DNA of 64,000 nt from an uncultured Oleiphilus sp. (GCA_913020245.1 CAJWAD010000001.1:55108-119107), one strand, 5' to 3'. Counted from the first letter of the stretch, positions 40,144-49,578 are shown. Notes: generated by a model from the sequence alone, not told the origin. Made by a program: numbers and translations.

Positions 40144-42903
40144 TTAGAGCACCTCATCTAGCTGAGCAGTTAGCAGGCCTTCCATTTTTTGAGCATTGAC
40201 CGGTTTAGACACGAAGTAGCCTTGCACTAGATCACAACCAAGGATTTTTAGAAGCCGCATTTGCTCATCGTTCTCTACACCTTCTGCGACCACTTGGAGG
40301 CCAAGGCTATCGCCCAATACTAAGATCGCTTTCACAATGGCCTGCTGCTCTACTGAATGCTCCATATTTTCGACAAATTCACGGTCAATTTTTAGCGCAT
40401 CAACAGGCAAACTGCGCAAATAACTTAATGACGAATAGCCCGTTCCAAAGTCATCAACCGACACCTTAAGGCCGATTTCACGCAAACTACTCAACAAATT
40501 TGCAACGCCTTGCATGTCCTCCATAATCGCGCTTTCTGTCAGTTCGAGCTCCAACTGTGAAGGGGATAATTTGGTTTTCTCCAAACAACGCTCAATCACC
40601 GACTTCAACTGCTCATCTTGTAACTGCCGTGGTGCTAAATTAACCGAGACATTTAAGCGCCCTAAGCCTGCATCTTGCCAAGCTTGCGTTTGTCTGCAAG
40701 CAGACTCCAAAACATAGGAACCCAAGTCTTCGATCAAGCCATTTTCTTCAGCAATTGCAACAAACTCATCCGGCGAAATTAAACCGCGAACCGGATGTTG
40801 CCAGCGTACCAGCGCTTCATAAGAGGTAATTCTTTCCTGATTGAGATCAAACTTTGGCTGATAAAATACTTCAAGCTCATCATTCTGCAGTGCGTGGCGC
40901 AGCTCTTTTTCAATTTCGAGTCGTTCTTTTGAAAAATATTTCAAGGATTCGTTAAAGACTAGAATTTGGTTTCCACCCTGATATTTCGCTTTTTGCACGG
41001 CGAGCGAGGCACAACGAATTAAGCTTTCAATATCTTGCGTATGCTCAGGTACCATTGCGATACCCATCCGACACGATAAAACGACTTCATTACCACTTAC
41101 CTCATACTGTTTGTGCGTAATAATTTTAAACAAACGCTGTGCGAATTTCTTAACGCTAAAGGTCGGGCTACATGCGACAATACAGGCAAATTCATTCCCG
41201 CCGACACGTGCTAAAATATCGACGCGCTGCACGTTGGTCGCCAGCCGCTGAGCAACTTGCTCAAGTAAAGCATCGGAGGCCGCATGACCAAAGCTATCGT
41301 TGAAGTGCTTAAAGCGATCAATATCAATATGGACAAGTGCGAAGGGTAATCCTTCATTTTGGAAGCGAACCAACGCGCGGTGCAACTGATTTTGAAATTG
41401 AACGCGGTTAGCCAGCTTTGTCAGGTCATCGTAATTCAGTAAGTAGTCGAGTTTTTCATCCGCGGCCTTGCGGTCGCTTAAATCGGAGACTAGTCCTGCA
41501 TAGTATTTAATCCCGCCCAACTCATCATGAATGGCGTTAATTTGCGTCCATTGCGGAAAGTAATCACCCTCCCAACGCTTCTCTAGAATTTCACCTTGCC
41601 ATCGACCGTCGGCTTCAAGTGCATCAAATATCTGCGCAAACACCTGATCTGTCTGTGGAGTTTGGCTAATCTCATTAATTGAACGGCCATCAATTTGTTC
41701 CGGTTTCTGCCCCGTAATCTCGGTATATGCAGGATTAGATGATAAGAATTTGCCCTCTCGATCAAGTACAAAAACACCTTCTGAAGTATGATCAAATACT
41801 GATTTTGCCAACCTAACCTGCTCATCACGCTGCACCTCAGAATGAATATCGCGGCGGGTACCTAGCACACGCGAAGCATGCCCCTGCGTGGTGGTATCGA
41901 CCACTTTGCAACACTCTTCTATCCAGCGCCAGCTGCTATCATCCTGAACGCGATACTGAATTTGATACTCCAACTGCTCACCCGCCAAACAGGCATTTAG
42001 CGTATCGCGCACCAATGCATAATCAGCGGGATGAATGACCCGCTTAAGGGTTTCGATAATTTGCTGAGAGCTCTGTTCTTTGTCACCGTAAAACTGATGG
42101 AAAGACGACTGATAAAAACGGCCTTGCGCAATATCCCAATCGATCAAGCCAAGATGCGAGGCCTCAATCGCCTGCGTTAAACGAGTCTGGCTTTTCACAA
42201 GGGCATCACTGATCGTTTTACGTAAAGCGATCTGCTCACTGAGTTGACGGTTGGCATCTTGCAGGGCTTGTGTTTGCTCAGAACCGCCATAGTCAAGCGA
42301 AGCACCTTGGCTTTCAATAGCGAGACGAAGCCTGTCGTTCTCTTTTCTCAGTATCTGAATATTCCCAGAGCGCTCATCGACACCGGTGTTCATTGCCTTC
42401 AATGTGCTGAGCAAATAAACGATAAAGCAAACATTAAGTACAACAAAAATATAACCGTACGCGGCTAGATCCGTTTTCCATAAAGCTTGATTCAAGGCCA
42501 GCATTACCGGCATAGCAAAACTCAACCCAATCGTTGATCCGAAGGGAGGGATGAGCAAAAGCAATAGAAAACCCAAGACGACAAACGCCAAGAGCTGCTC
42601 GATACTTAGGGCCTCTGGTAAAAAAGCCAGGCCCAGCCAAGCCAAGCCAAGTACTGCAGGAAGCATTCGCGTGGCCAGCGATACCGCGATAGTCTCTTTG
42701 TAAGCACCTAACAAGCCATAGAGGATAGCCAAGGCGCTGACGACGATCGCAAACACTAATATAAAGGCGCCGAGCGTCCAAGGTTGACCCGCGCACCACA
42801 ACGCGGTGGAAAAAATAACAACACCATAAAAGGCAAGCTGCTCCTGTGCCGTTGCTGGGCATTCAGGCAAGAAAGAGGAAAGCTCATCAAGCAGGCCGGA
42901 CAC
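40144..42903 (-). CDS. Membrane-bound PAS-GGDEF-EAL cyclic di-GMP protein
   Basis: A 919-residue inner-membrane regulator of cyclic di-GMP. Order: about six N-terminal TM segments (residues 20-165), a coiled region (185-230), two PAS domains (about 235-360 and 362-485), GGDEF (490-650) and EAL (660-910). The GGDEF motif is GGNEF (near residue 568), Asp replaced by Asn at the third position, so the cyclase is probably inactive or allosteric. The EAL domain is intact: YEALVRWQHP, ELTESAIM, DDFGTGYSSLSYL, LKIDREFV and VVAEGVE, so phosphodiesterase activity is likely. It is divergent from uvrD with a 180-base spacer. Confidence 0.9.
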   Translation of the reverse strand: MSGLLDELSSFLPECPATAQEQLAFYGVVIFSTALWCAGQPWTLGAFILVFAIVVSALAILYGLLGAYKETIAVSLATRMLPAVLGLAWLGLAFLPEALSIEQLLAFVVLGFLLLLLIPPFGSTIGLSFAMPVMLALNQALWKTDLAAYGYIFVVLNVCFIVYLLSTLKAMNTGVDERSGNIQILRKENDRLRLAIESQGASLDYGGSEQTQALQDANRQLSEQIALRKTISDALVKSQTRLTQAIEASHLGLIDWDIAQGRFYQSSFHQFYGDKEQSSQQIIETLKRVIHPADYALVRDTLNACLAGEQLEYQIQYRVQDDSSWRWIEECCKVVDTTTQGHASRVLGTRRDIHSEVQRDEQVRLAKSVFDHTSEGVFVLDREGKFLSSNPAYTEITGQKPEQIDGRSINEISQTPQTDQVFAQIFDALEADGRWQGEILEKRWEGDYFPQWTQINAIHDELGGIKYYAGLVSDLSDRKAADEKLDYLLNYDDLTKLANRVQFQNQLHRALVRFQNEGLPFALVHIDIDRFKHFNDSFGHAASDALLEQVAQRLATNVQRVDILARVGGNEFACIVACSPTFSVKKFAQRLFKIITHKQYEVSGNEVVLSCRMGIAMVPEHTQDIESLIRCASLAVQKAKYQGGNQILVFNESLKYFSKERLEIEKELRHALQNDELEVFYQPKFDLNQERITSYEALVRWQHPVRGLISPDEFVAIAEENGLIEDLGSYVLESACRQTQAWQDAGLGRLNVSVNLAPRQLQDEQLKSVIERCLEKTKLSPSQLELELTESAIMEDMQGVANLLSSLREIGLKVSVDDFGTGYSSLSYLRSLPVDALKIDREFVENMEHSVEQQAIVKAILVLGDSLGLQVVAEGVENDEQMRLLKILGCDLVQGYFVSKPVNAQKMEGLLTAQLDEVL

Positions 42904-43084
42904 TGTCGTATCTCATTGTTATTTAAACGATAAGTCATTCTAACGTGATTTTAGAGAAAATCATGCACCGAGCCGCTTTCCTGTCATGATTGTCATCTTG
43001 CAATGCTACGGTCGCCAACGCGCACTGATATACTGCGCGGTGAAAAGTTGACGCTTGTGTCTATAACCAACGAAAAGCACTGCT

Positions 43085-45250
43085 ATGGATGTTTCCCATA
43101 TTCTTGATGACTTAAATGATGCCCAACGGGAAGCCGTCGCAGCACCCGCTAAAAACCTACTCGTGCTCGCTGGCGCAGGTAGCGGTAAAACACGGGTATT
43201 GGTGCACCGTATTGCCTGGTTAGTGCAAATTGAAGGGTTTAATCCGGGTGCGATCATGGCTGTCACCTTCACCAATAAAGCAGCGAAAGAAATGCGCGGG
43301 CGCATAGAGGAAATGCTCGAACTACCGAGTCGTGGGATGTGGTTTGGCACCTTCCATAGCATTTCACACCGCCTTTTACGCACGCACTGGCGCGAAGCGA
43401 ATTTACCAGAGAACTTCCAGATTCTTGATTCGGATGACCAGCTCCGTATCATTAAACGCATTCTAAAAGACAATAATATTGACGATACACGCTGGCCACC
43501 AAAACAAGTACAGTCATATATAAATGGTCAAAAAGATGAGGGGCGGCGCGCAGCGCATTTACCACCTGCCCAGAGCGCCTACGACAAAACCATGGGCATG
43601 ATTTATCAAGCTTATGAAACACAATGTCAGCATTCAGGTTTGGTTGACTTTGGTGAACTATTGCTGCGCTCTCATGAGATCTGGCTAAATAATCCGCAAT
43701 TACTCGCGCATTACCAAGACCGTTTTCGTTATCTACTCGTTGACGAGTTCCAAGATACCAATACCATTCAATATGCCTGGCTCCGTGTCCTTGCGGGTAA
43801 CAACGTGCCATTAATGGTGGTGGGCGACGATGATCAGAGCATCTATGGCTGGCGTGGGGCAAAAATTGAAAACATCCGCCAATTTGAAAATGACTGTCAT
43901 GATGCGCTGACCATTCGCCTCGAACAAAACTATCGCTCGACCAATACAATTCTGAAAGCGGCCAATGCCGTCATCGCCAACAATAGCAATCGTTTAGGCA
44001 AAGAGCTTTGGACTGAGGGGAACGATGGAGAACCGATTGATCTCTATGCTGCCTTTAACGAACAAGACGAAGCAAATTATATTGCTGAACGAATTAAAGC
44101 ATGGGTTGAACAAGGCCAATTGCGCAATGATGCCGCCATCTTATATCGCTCTAATGCGCAATCTAGGATGCTTGAAGAATCGCTCATTCGTCATGCGATT
44201 CCTTATCGTATTTATGGTGGTTTACGTTTCTACGACCGCCAGGAAATACGAAATGCGCTCGCCTACTTACGTTTAATCTATTACCGCCATGACGATGCCG
44301 CTTTTGAACGGGTGGCTAATGTACCGCCTCGAGGTTTAGGCAACAAAGGCATGGCCGATATCAGAGAACTTGCCTTAGCAGAATCACTTTCACTCTGGCA
44401 AGCGACTGAACGTCGTCTAGAGCTTGGCATGATCAAAGGAAAGGCATCATCGGGGCTTAAATCGTTCATGCAGTTGATCAATGCTCTCGACGAGCAGCGC
44501 GACGAATTAAATCTATCTGAACTATGTGAATACGTTATCAAGGACAGCGGCTTGTTAGCGCACCATACCAATGAAAAAGGTGAAAAAGGCCAAGCCCGAA
44601 AAGAAAACTTAGAAGAGCTGGTCAGTGCAACGAAAGATTATTCCCCAGAAGACGAAGATGTCTCGCCCCTGGCTGAATTCTTAGCTCAAGCGGCGCTCGA
44701 TGCCGGTGAGCGGCAAGCCGATGAACATGAAGATAGCGTGCAACTTATGACCTTGCATTCCGCTAAAGGGTTGGAGTTCCCGCTCGTGTTTCTGGCAGGT
44801 ACCGAAGAGGGCCTGTTTCCTCATCAAATGTCATTGGAAGAGCCGGGTAGACTTGAGGAAGAACGCCGCCTTGCCTACGTTGGTATTACACGCGCCAAGG
44901 AAAAGTTAGTCCTCACGCATGCTGAATCACGGCGCTTATATGGCCAAGAAAAATACCACCCTATCTCTCGATTCATCCGTGAAATTCCCAGTGAATTTTT
45001 ACAAGAGGTACGCTTAAGAAATACGGTCGCGCGACCTATTTCAATGAATAGTGCAGGCGTGAACACGCGCCTAATTGATGAGGAGCCGCCAGCGTTTCAG
45101 CTTGGCCAACTCGTTACTCACCCCAAATTTGGCGAAGGCACGGTGTTAAATTATGAGGGACGAGGCGCGCATGCGCGTATTCAAATAATGTTTCCTGAGC
45201 ACGGTAATAAGTGGCTAGTCATGTCTTATGCAAAACTCACGGCAGTTTAA
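43085..45250 (+). CDS. uvrD: DNA helicase II (UvrD)
   Basis: 3'-5' superfamily 1A helicase for nucleotide excision and mismatch repair. The 721-residue length is that of E. coli UvrD. Motifs: NLLVLAGAGSGKTRV (I), AVTFTNKAAKEMR (Ia), YLLVDEFQDTN (II), VVGDDDQSIYGWRGA (III), LEQNYRSTNTIL (IV), SVQLMTLHSAKGLEFPLV (V) and EERRLAYVGITRAKEKL (VI). The C-terminal tail contains the beta-barrel-like FQLGQLVTHPKFGEGTVLNYEG (PcrA/UvrD type). I saw no LexA box in the upstream region. A coiled-coil gene follows after 24 bases. Confidence 0.96.
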   Translation: MDVSHILDDLNDAQREAVAAPAKNLLVLAGAGSGKTRVLVHRIAWLVQIEGFNPGAIMAVTFTNKAAKEMRGRIEEMLELPSRGMWFGTFHSISHRLLRTHWREANLPENFQILDSDDQLRIIKRILKDNNIDDTRWPPKQVQSYINGQKDEGRRAAHLPPAQSAYDKTMGMIYQAYETQCQHSGLVDFGELLLRSHEIWLNNPQLLAHYQDRFRYLLVDEFQDTNTIQYAWLRVLAGNNVPLMVVGDDDQSIYGWRGAKIENIRQFENDCHDALTIRLEQNYRSTNTILKAANAVIANNSNRLGKELWTEGNDGEPIDLYAAFNEQDEANYIAERIKAWVEQGQLRNDAAILYRSNAQSRMLEESLIRHAIPYRIYGGLRFYDRQEIRNALAYLRLIYYRHDDAAFERVANVPPRGLGNKGMADIRELALAESLSLWQATERRLELGMIKGKASSGLKSFMQLINALDEQRDELNLSELCEYVIKDSGLLAHHTNEKGEKGQARKENLEELVSATKDYSPEDEDVSPLAEFLAQAALDAGERQADEHEDSVQLMTLHSAKGLEFPLVFLAGTEEGLFPHQMSLEEPGRLEEERRLAYVGITRAKEKLVLTHAESRRLYGQEKYHPISRFIREIPSEFLQEVRLRNTVARPISMNSAGVNTRLIDEEPPAFQLGQLVTHPKFGEGTVLNYEGRGAHARIQIMFPEHGNKWLVMSYAKLTAV

Positions 45251-45274
45251 TAAAAAGTAGATAAAGGGCAGAAA

Positions 45275-46195
45275 ATGGCTTCCAACGATACGGACAAGAG
45301 CACAAACGCCGCTGACGTAAAACAACAACTAGAGGCGCTCGAACAGCGTGAGGAAAAGCTGTCACTCAAAACTGCCGCGCAAGAGGCGACGCAAAATCGT
45401 ATCGAAACACACCAGCAGCAAGTCGCCGAAACCGAGCGCGCCAATCAGCTGAAAGCGCAAGATTTAATACAACGCGAATTACGCCTCAGTGAAAACGAAC
45501 GTCTACTGAATCGCGAACGAAAACTGCTGCGTGAAACTATGACTCTGCGCAAAACCACTCGTCAAAAACGAAGTGCTTTAGTACTGCCTGTCTTATTAGT
45601 GGTGTGCGTGATTGGTGGCTACCTCGCCTTTGATAACTTAAATAAGCAACAGCAGTATTTCCGTCAGGTACAGACCGCATCCGAAAACATCGATAAGTTG
45701 GCAAAGGTACTCAACCTAACGCAAGAACGCATGCTGCAGGCTAAATCGGCGCTTACTAAAAAAGAAGTTGAACTAAATAACACCCGAAAAACACTGGCGA
45801 TGGTGCTCGATAAAACACAAAACCTTCCGACAGTTAGCCGCAACGAAGCCACTTGGTTGGACGCTTTATTGGCTAGAAATGCGGAGGCGAGTGCCACAAA
45901 TACAGTGACGAATGCGTTGCCAATCTCTGTCTATAAACCGACCCCCGTCTCAGAAATAATAAGCAGTAACGGTTCTAAAGCGATCACGCCTTTGGACAAA
46001 CAAGCACTGCAGACGATCAAACAGAATCTCAGAAATAATGCGTTGCAACTCGCCGACTCAATCGATGCGTTGGCAGAAAGAGAGACCCTAATCACCGAGC
46101 TTCAGCAAACAGTAGAAACACTTTCGCAAGAATTAGGGCAACTCAGATTAGAACATATTCAGCTTCAAACAGCGTCGCAATCAACCGCGCCATAA
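45275..46195 (+). CDS. Uncharacterised coiled-coil membrane protein
   Basis: A 306-residue protein with one TM segment (LVLPVLLVVCVIGGYLAF, about residues 110-127) and long Glu/Gln/Arg-rich coiled coils on both sides. The N-terminal coiled part (VKQQLEALEQREEKLSL, ENERLLNRERKLLRET) is presumably cytoplasmic and the C-terminal part, with LTQERMLQAKSALTKKEVEL, periplasmic. No recognised domain. It lies 24 bases after uvrD, so may be co-transcribed. Possible roles as a scaffold or envelope linker are guesses only. Confidence 0.6.
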   Translation: MASNDTDKSTNAADVKQQLEALEQREEKLSLKTAAQEATQNRIETHQQQVAETERANQLKAQDLIQRELRLSENERLLNRERKLLRETMTLRKTTRQKRSALVLPVLLVVCVIGGYLAFDNLNKQQQYFRQVQTASENIDKLAKVLNLTQERMLQAKSALTKKEVELNNTRKTLAMVLDKTQNLPTVSRNEATWLDALLARNAEASATNTVTNALPISVYKPTPVSEIISSNGSKAITPLDKQALQTIKQNLRNNALQLADSIDALAERETLITELQQTVETLSQELGQLRLEHIQLQTASQSTAP

Positions 46196-46199
46196 CACC

Positions 46200-46835
46200 T
46201 CAAGGCGCTAAACGCTGAACTCGCCATGCGCCGTCCTCAAGACGAAATTGAAAACGATCATGCAAACGATTTTCTCTACCTTGCCAAAACTCAATCATAA
46301 CTGGCACTAATCGATAGCCGCCCCAAAACGGGGGCAAAGGAATGTCCTCCGACTCAAAACGCGCATCCACTTCCTGATACTTTTGTTCTAAAAAACGACG
46401 CGACTCAATGACTTCACTTTGATCACTGCACCAAGCACCGATTTGGCTGCCTCGAGGCCGGGATGTGAAATATTTGAAAGATTCTGCATGCGAAAGTTTT
46501 TCACAATGGCCTTCGATACGAACTTGGCGATTCAACTGAAGCCATGGGAACAATAGCGAGGCATGACTATTTTGCTCTAGTTGTTGCGCTTTATGACTGT
46601 TGTAATTAGTAAAAAAAGCGAAGCCTGTCGCGTCAAAGAGTTTCAACAAGACGGTACGTGCAGACGGCATTCCGTCCGTACCACAGGTCGCGATACTGCA
46701 TGCGTTGGCATCGGCTATGCCAGCACTGTTCGCCTGTTTAAACCACGTTTCAAATTGGTCAAGTGGATCTGACGCGAGCTGCGCTCGTTCCAGACCCTCA
46801 CTCATGTATTCTCGTCGAAAATCACTAATGTCCAC
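46200..46835 (-). CDS. pdxH: Pyridoxamine 5'-phosphate oxidase
   Basis: FMN enzyme that makes pyridoxal 5'-phosphate. The 211-residue protein has the family sequence AQLASDPLDQFETWFKQA near the N-terminus, ATCGTDGMPSARTVLLK, SRPRGSQIGAWCSDQSEVI (FMN/PLP loop) and the signature FWGGYRLVPVMIEFWQGRENRLHDRF. It ends five bases after the coiled-coil gene in convergent orientation. Confidence 0.95.
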   Translation of the reverse strand: MDISDFRREYMSEGLERAQLASDPLDQFETWFKQANSAGIADANACSIATCGTDGMPSARTVLLKLFDATGFAFFTNYNSHKAQQLEQNSHASLLFPWLQLNRQVRIEGHCEKLSHAESFKYFTSRPRGSQIGAWCSDQSEVIESRRFLEQKYQEVDARFESEDIPLPPFWGGYRLVPVMIEFWQGRENRLHDRFQFRLEDGAWRVQRLAP

Positions 46836-46923
46836 GTATCGCCCTTATCTGCTAATCAGGTAAACCTAAGTTTACACTCAATAGTGAGGCAACCGTCAAT
46901 GCCATTTCAACGCCATGTGAAAC

Positions 46924-47379
46924 TCAGAGTGGCGCGTTCACCTTGCGCGCAATAAAGTAATCGACTGAGGCTTTGCCAGGACCATAACAGACTAAGACCA
47001 ACAGCATCGCCGCCCAAAAATAGTGATCGTTAATCCCAGCAGGGCTTATATCTGGATAAGAAATTGCCGCCACCGCATTCAAGATAAACAAGCCCGCTGC
47101 GGCAAAACGGCTACCCAAACCAAGCACCAACATCACCGGTAAAATGAGCTCCGCAGCGGTTGCCATATAAGCAGCTAAAACCGATGATATCAGGGGTACC
47201 GCGTATTCATAGGCGAACAAATCGAGCGTCGAGCTCCACGTTTTTATTTTCGTTAGACCTGATAGAAAAAATACCTTTGCAAGAAACAAACGAAACCCTA
47301 AGGCCACTAAAACTTGTGAGAAGTTCAAGCCCTTCACACCGAAAATAATCGGTTTTTCTAACATGGAATATAAAGACAT
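46924..47379 (-). CDS. DoxX-family membrane protein of the bufferin operon
   Basis: A 151-residue inner-membrane protein with four TM segments. The family motifs are FRLFLAKVFFLSGLTKIK (short TM1 with conserved Gly-Leu-Thr-Lys), LILPVMLVLGLGSRFAAAG, and ISYPDISPAGINDHYFWAAMLLVLVCYGPGKASVD. DoxX proteins of this type commonly end bufferin operons (BufD-like). It is 38 bases from the DUF2063 gene on the same strand. Probably helps the bufferin system with metal or redox conditions at the membrane; its exact role is unknown. Confidence 0.8.
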   Translation of the reverse strand: MSLYSMLEKPIIFGVKGLNFSQVLVALGFRLFLAKVFFLSGLTKIKTWSSTLDLFAYEYAVPLISSVLAAYMATAAELILPVMLVLGLGSRFAAAGLFILNAVAAISYPDISPAGINDHYFWAAMLLVLVCYGPGKASVDYFIARKVNAPL

Positions 47380-47417
47380 GGCTTCCCCTTTTAATTAGTT
47401 TTTTTATACCTATCTGG

Positions 47418-48203
47418 TTAGGCGACGAAGCATTGCTTCTCGCATAACCCTGCGAAACAAGTCATTACCTGCGTTTGCGAATATTCTGACAACAAGATTG
47501 CGAAAATGGTTCCAAGTGTCTCCCTATTTTCTACTAAACGGAGAAAACGCCGTTCAATTTTAGAAATGCTTGCTACCCCAACGTCATAGCCAATACGCCA
47601 AACTAACGCGCATTCAGCGCCCTCCTCAAAATTAAGCGACGTTACCGAGTGCTCAGAGTGCCCTTGCGAACCCGACGTGAGTTGCCAAATACGAAAAATA
47701 GGATAGGACGAATCGATGATATGAAGACTTTCACTGGGCTGCAGCGACAAAGCTAGATACTGCTCAGGCTCTAAGCCCTGTATCGCTGTAAGCGACAAAA
47801 CTTGCTCATCAAGCGCATGGAAAGCCTGATGCCATGCCCAATCGATACGCGCCAAATCACCGATATAAGGGTATTCTTTTAAGGGGGTGAAATTATCGCA
47901 AAATGTAGGAAACGCTTGCCCATAATTATCCAAACTCGGCGAAGTCGACGGGTGCTCATCAATGTAGCGTAGCCCCATCGCCTCAAAAAAATTTTTACCT
48001 AAACAACGATTAACGGAGGGGAATATATCAGCAAGTACGTTGCTTAAATTACCCACTACACTGCCTCTATAAGCGGCGAACTGTTGTTGAGGGGAGAGTC
48101 GAGCAGACCCTTGAATAAACGTCTCAGGATAAATAGATTGGCCGTAAACACCATTCATAAATTCATTATATAACTGTTGCAGCGAATCCGATTTTTCTTT
48201 CAT
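47418..48203 (-). CDS. bufC: DUF2063 (BufC-type) MNIO partner protein
   Basis: A roughly 261-residue protein that is the usual partner of DUF692/MNIO enzymes and helps deliver the precursor. The family block is SPQQQFAAYRGSVVGNLSNVLADIFPSVNRCLGKNFFEAMGLRYI, with the C-terminal part RIDWAWHQAFHALDEQV and FEEGAECALVWR. The start is not certain: ATG at 48203 lies just past the MNIO stop (48208) and matches family N-termini; ATG at 48245 would overlap the MNIO gene. The DUF692-DUF2063 pair is characteristic of bufferin-type RiPP systems. Confidence 0.82.
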   Translation of the reverse strand: MKEKSDSLQQLYNEFMNGVYGQSIYPETFIQGSARLSPQQQFAAYRGSVVGNLSNVLADIFPSVNRCLGKNFFEAMGLRYIDEHPSTSPSLDNYGQAFPTFCDNFTPLKEYPYIGDLARIDWAWHQAFHALDEQVLSLTAIQGLEPEQYLALSLQPSESLHIIDSSYPIFRIWQLTSGSQGHSEHSVTSLNFEEGAECALVWRIGYDVGVASISKIERRFLRLVENRETLGTIFAILLSEYSQTQVMTCFAGLCEKQCFVA

Positions 48204-48207
48204 GCCT

Positions 48208-49071
48208 TCAAAAACCTGAAGCAACATGGTGTTTAACATCAGCATGATACGCTGCCGCTTTGTCGCGCTCTGCCATCAACACGCTGAATTCAGGTATGTT
48301 AGTATCCCACTCTATCAACGTAGGCACCTGGCCGAAGCGTTGCAAGGCTCGCTCGTATAACGACCAAACCGGCGCATGCACCTTGGCGCCATGGGTATCA
48401 AGTAAATGAGTGCCTTGATCCTCATAACCGGCTAAGTGCATTTCTTGCACACGATCAACCGGCATCAACTCTAGATACTCTTGCGCGTCAAAATTATGGT
48501 TACTGGCGCTCACGAAGATATTATTAATGTCGCACAACAGGTTACAATCGGCGCGTTCAATCACATCGACTAAAAACTCAGCCTCGGTCTGCATACTTTC
48601 TTTGTACTGCAGGTAGCTTGAAACGTTTTCTACTAAAATTCGATGCCCTAAAAAATCTTGTACGGCCTGAATACGGTCCCCGATATGTTTTGCCGCACGT
48701 TCAGTGTAAGGCAAGGGAAATAAATCATGTCCATGCACATTGGACACAGAAGACCAACATAGATGATCAGACACTAAAACAGGCTGAAAGCGTTCACACA
48801 ACTGCTTTAGTTTTTTGAGGTAGGTTGTGTTAAGCGGGTCGGTTGATCCAAGAGATAAACCCACACCGTGAAGCGTGATGGGGTAATGTTCAGCAACTCG
48901 CTCGAGATGATGAAGCGGCAGTCCGCCTCGGCCCATATAGTTGTCAGTTAACGCCTCGAACCAAGGAACCTGTGGCAGGCTATTTAATATCGTCTGATAA
49001 TGCGTTGCACGAAGACCAATACCTACGCCGGACAGCGAAGACATTCCTAGGGCGTTTTGTACAGGCCTCAT
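48208..49071 (-). CDS. bufB: MNIO (DUF692) multinuclear non-haem iron oxidase, bufferin-modifying enzyme
   Basis: A 287-residue TIM-barrel oxidase that installs heterocycles on cysteines of the bufferin precursor in known systems. Metal-ligand regions are visible: SLPQVPWFEALTDNY, ITLHGVGLSLGSTD, LVSDHLCWSSVSNVHGHD (Asp/His ligands), ILVENVSSYLQYK (Glu/Asn), CNLLCDINNIFVSA and EMHLAGYEDQGTHLLDTHGAKVH (His/Asp/His), then PTLIEWDTNIPEF. All the iron-binding blocks expected of DUF692 are present. It begins 32 bases after the bufA stop. Confidence 0.9.
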   Translation of the reverse strand: MRPVQNALGMSSLSGVGIGLRATHYQTILNSLPQVPWFEALTDNYMGRGGLPLHHLERVAEHYPITLHGVGLSLGSTDPLNTTYLKKLKQLCERFQPVLVSDHLCWSSVSNVHGHDLFPLPYTERAAKHIGDRIQAVQDFLGHRILVENVSSYLQYKESMQTEAEFLVDVIERADCNLLCDINNIFVSASNHNFDAQEYLELMPVDRVQEMHLAGYEDQGTHLLDTHGAKVHAPVWSLYERALQRFGQVPTLIEWDTNIPEFSVLMAERDKAAAYHADVKHHVASGF

Positions 49072-49103
49072 GCAAACACTAATATTTCTCGATTTAAACT
49101 GAT

Positions 49104-49361
49104 CTACTTAACTTTACCACCTGCAATTTTAGAGCAAGTGCCTTCAGGAACATATACCCACTCTTCTGGATCATTGTCCACCGTTGCTTGGCCTGCACAG
49201 CTATGCTTGCTTGTGCCACAGTCGTTCATACCCGTTTTAGCGATGCCTTGGCACTTTTCGAATCCTGGTTTACCCGCGAAGGCATCAGAAGACACAGACA
49301 TCACGCCTGCGGCGATTAAACTTGCAATAGCAGCTTGGCTTAGTTTAGTTATTTTAATCAT
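49104..49361 (-). CDS. bufA: Bufferin precursor peptide (DUF2282-type, BufA1)
   Basis: An 85-residue secreted precursor. The signal peptide is residues 1-29 (cleavage probably after AFA); the mature 56 residues are hydrophilic and carry four cysteines at 37, 48, 55 and 76. The last is in EGTC (73-76), the characteristic BufA1 motif. The region [22 protein letters not shown] agrees with DUF2282. Known family members bind copper after enzymatic cysteine modification and protect cells from copper. The ATG follows AAAGGA. It begins the operon bufA-B-C-DoxX. Substrate metal and modification pattern are inferred from the family. Confidence 0.9.
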   Translation of the reverse strand: MIKITKLSQAAIASLIAAGVMSVSSDAFAGKPGFEKCQGIAKTGMNDCGTSKHSCAGQATVDNDPEEWVYVPEGTCSKIAGGKVK

Positions 49362-49578
49362 AAGAGCATTCCTTTCGTTTTAATTAATGGCGAACGACTT
49401 CAAGTAAGTTCGTTATTAAAGACTCAACACAGCTTAAAAAGTTCATCATAAGTTACATCGTTCCTAAAATAAATTTCTCTTCTCGGTTTGCACAGCACAT
49501 CGACCCAGCACAAATAAAATTATAAGTAATTGAATTAGTTTGTATTTTTGGAGAAAATACAAAAGGAGGAGCGGTACC
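49362..49578. promoter_or_regulatory. Divergent region bufA / alpha-beta hydrolase
   Basis: About 220 bases, AT-rich, between the bufferin operon and a hydrolase gene. It must hold the bufA promoter. A TGTAAC-like string on the minus strand at about 49452-49458 recalls some extracytoplasmic sigma -35 sites but is not enough for a call. The hydrolase has a strong AGGAGG site at 49564-49569. Confidence 0.4.

Noticed and set aside
42904..43084. LexA (SOS) box upstream of uvrD
   Set aside because: No CTG-N10-CAG palindrome of the expected quality; only a TATACT-like string was seen.
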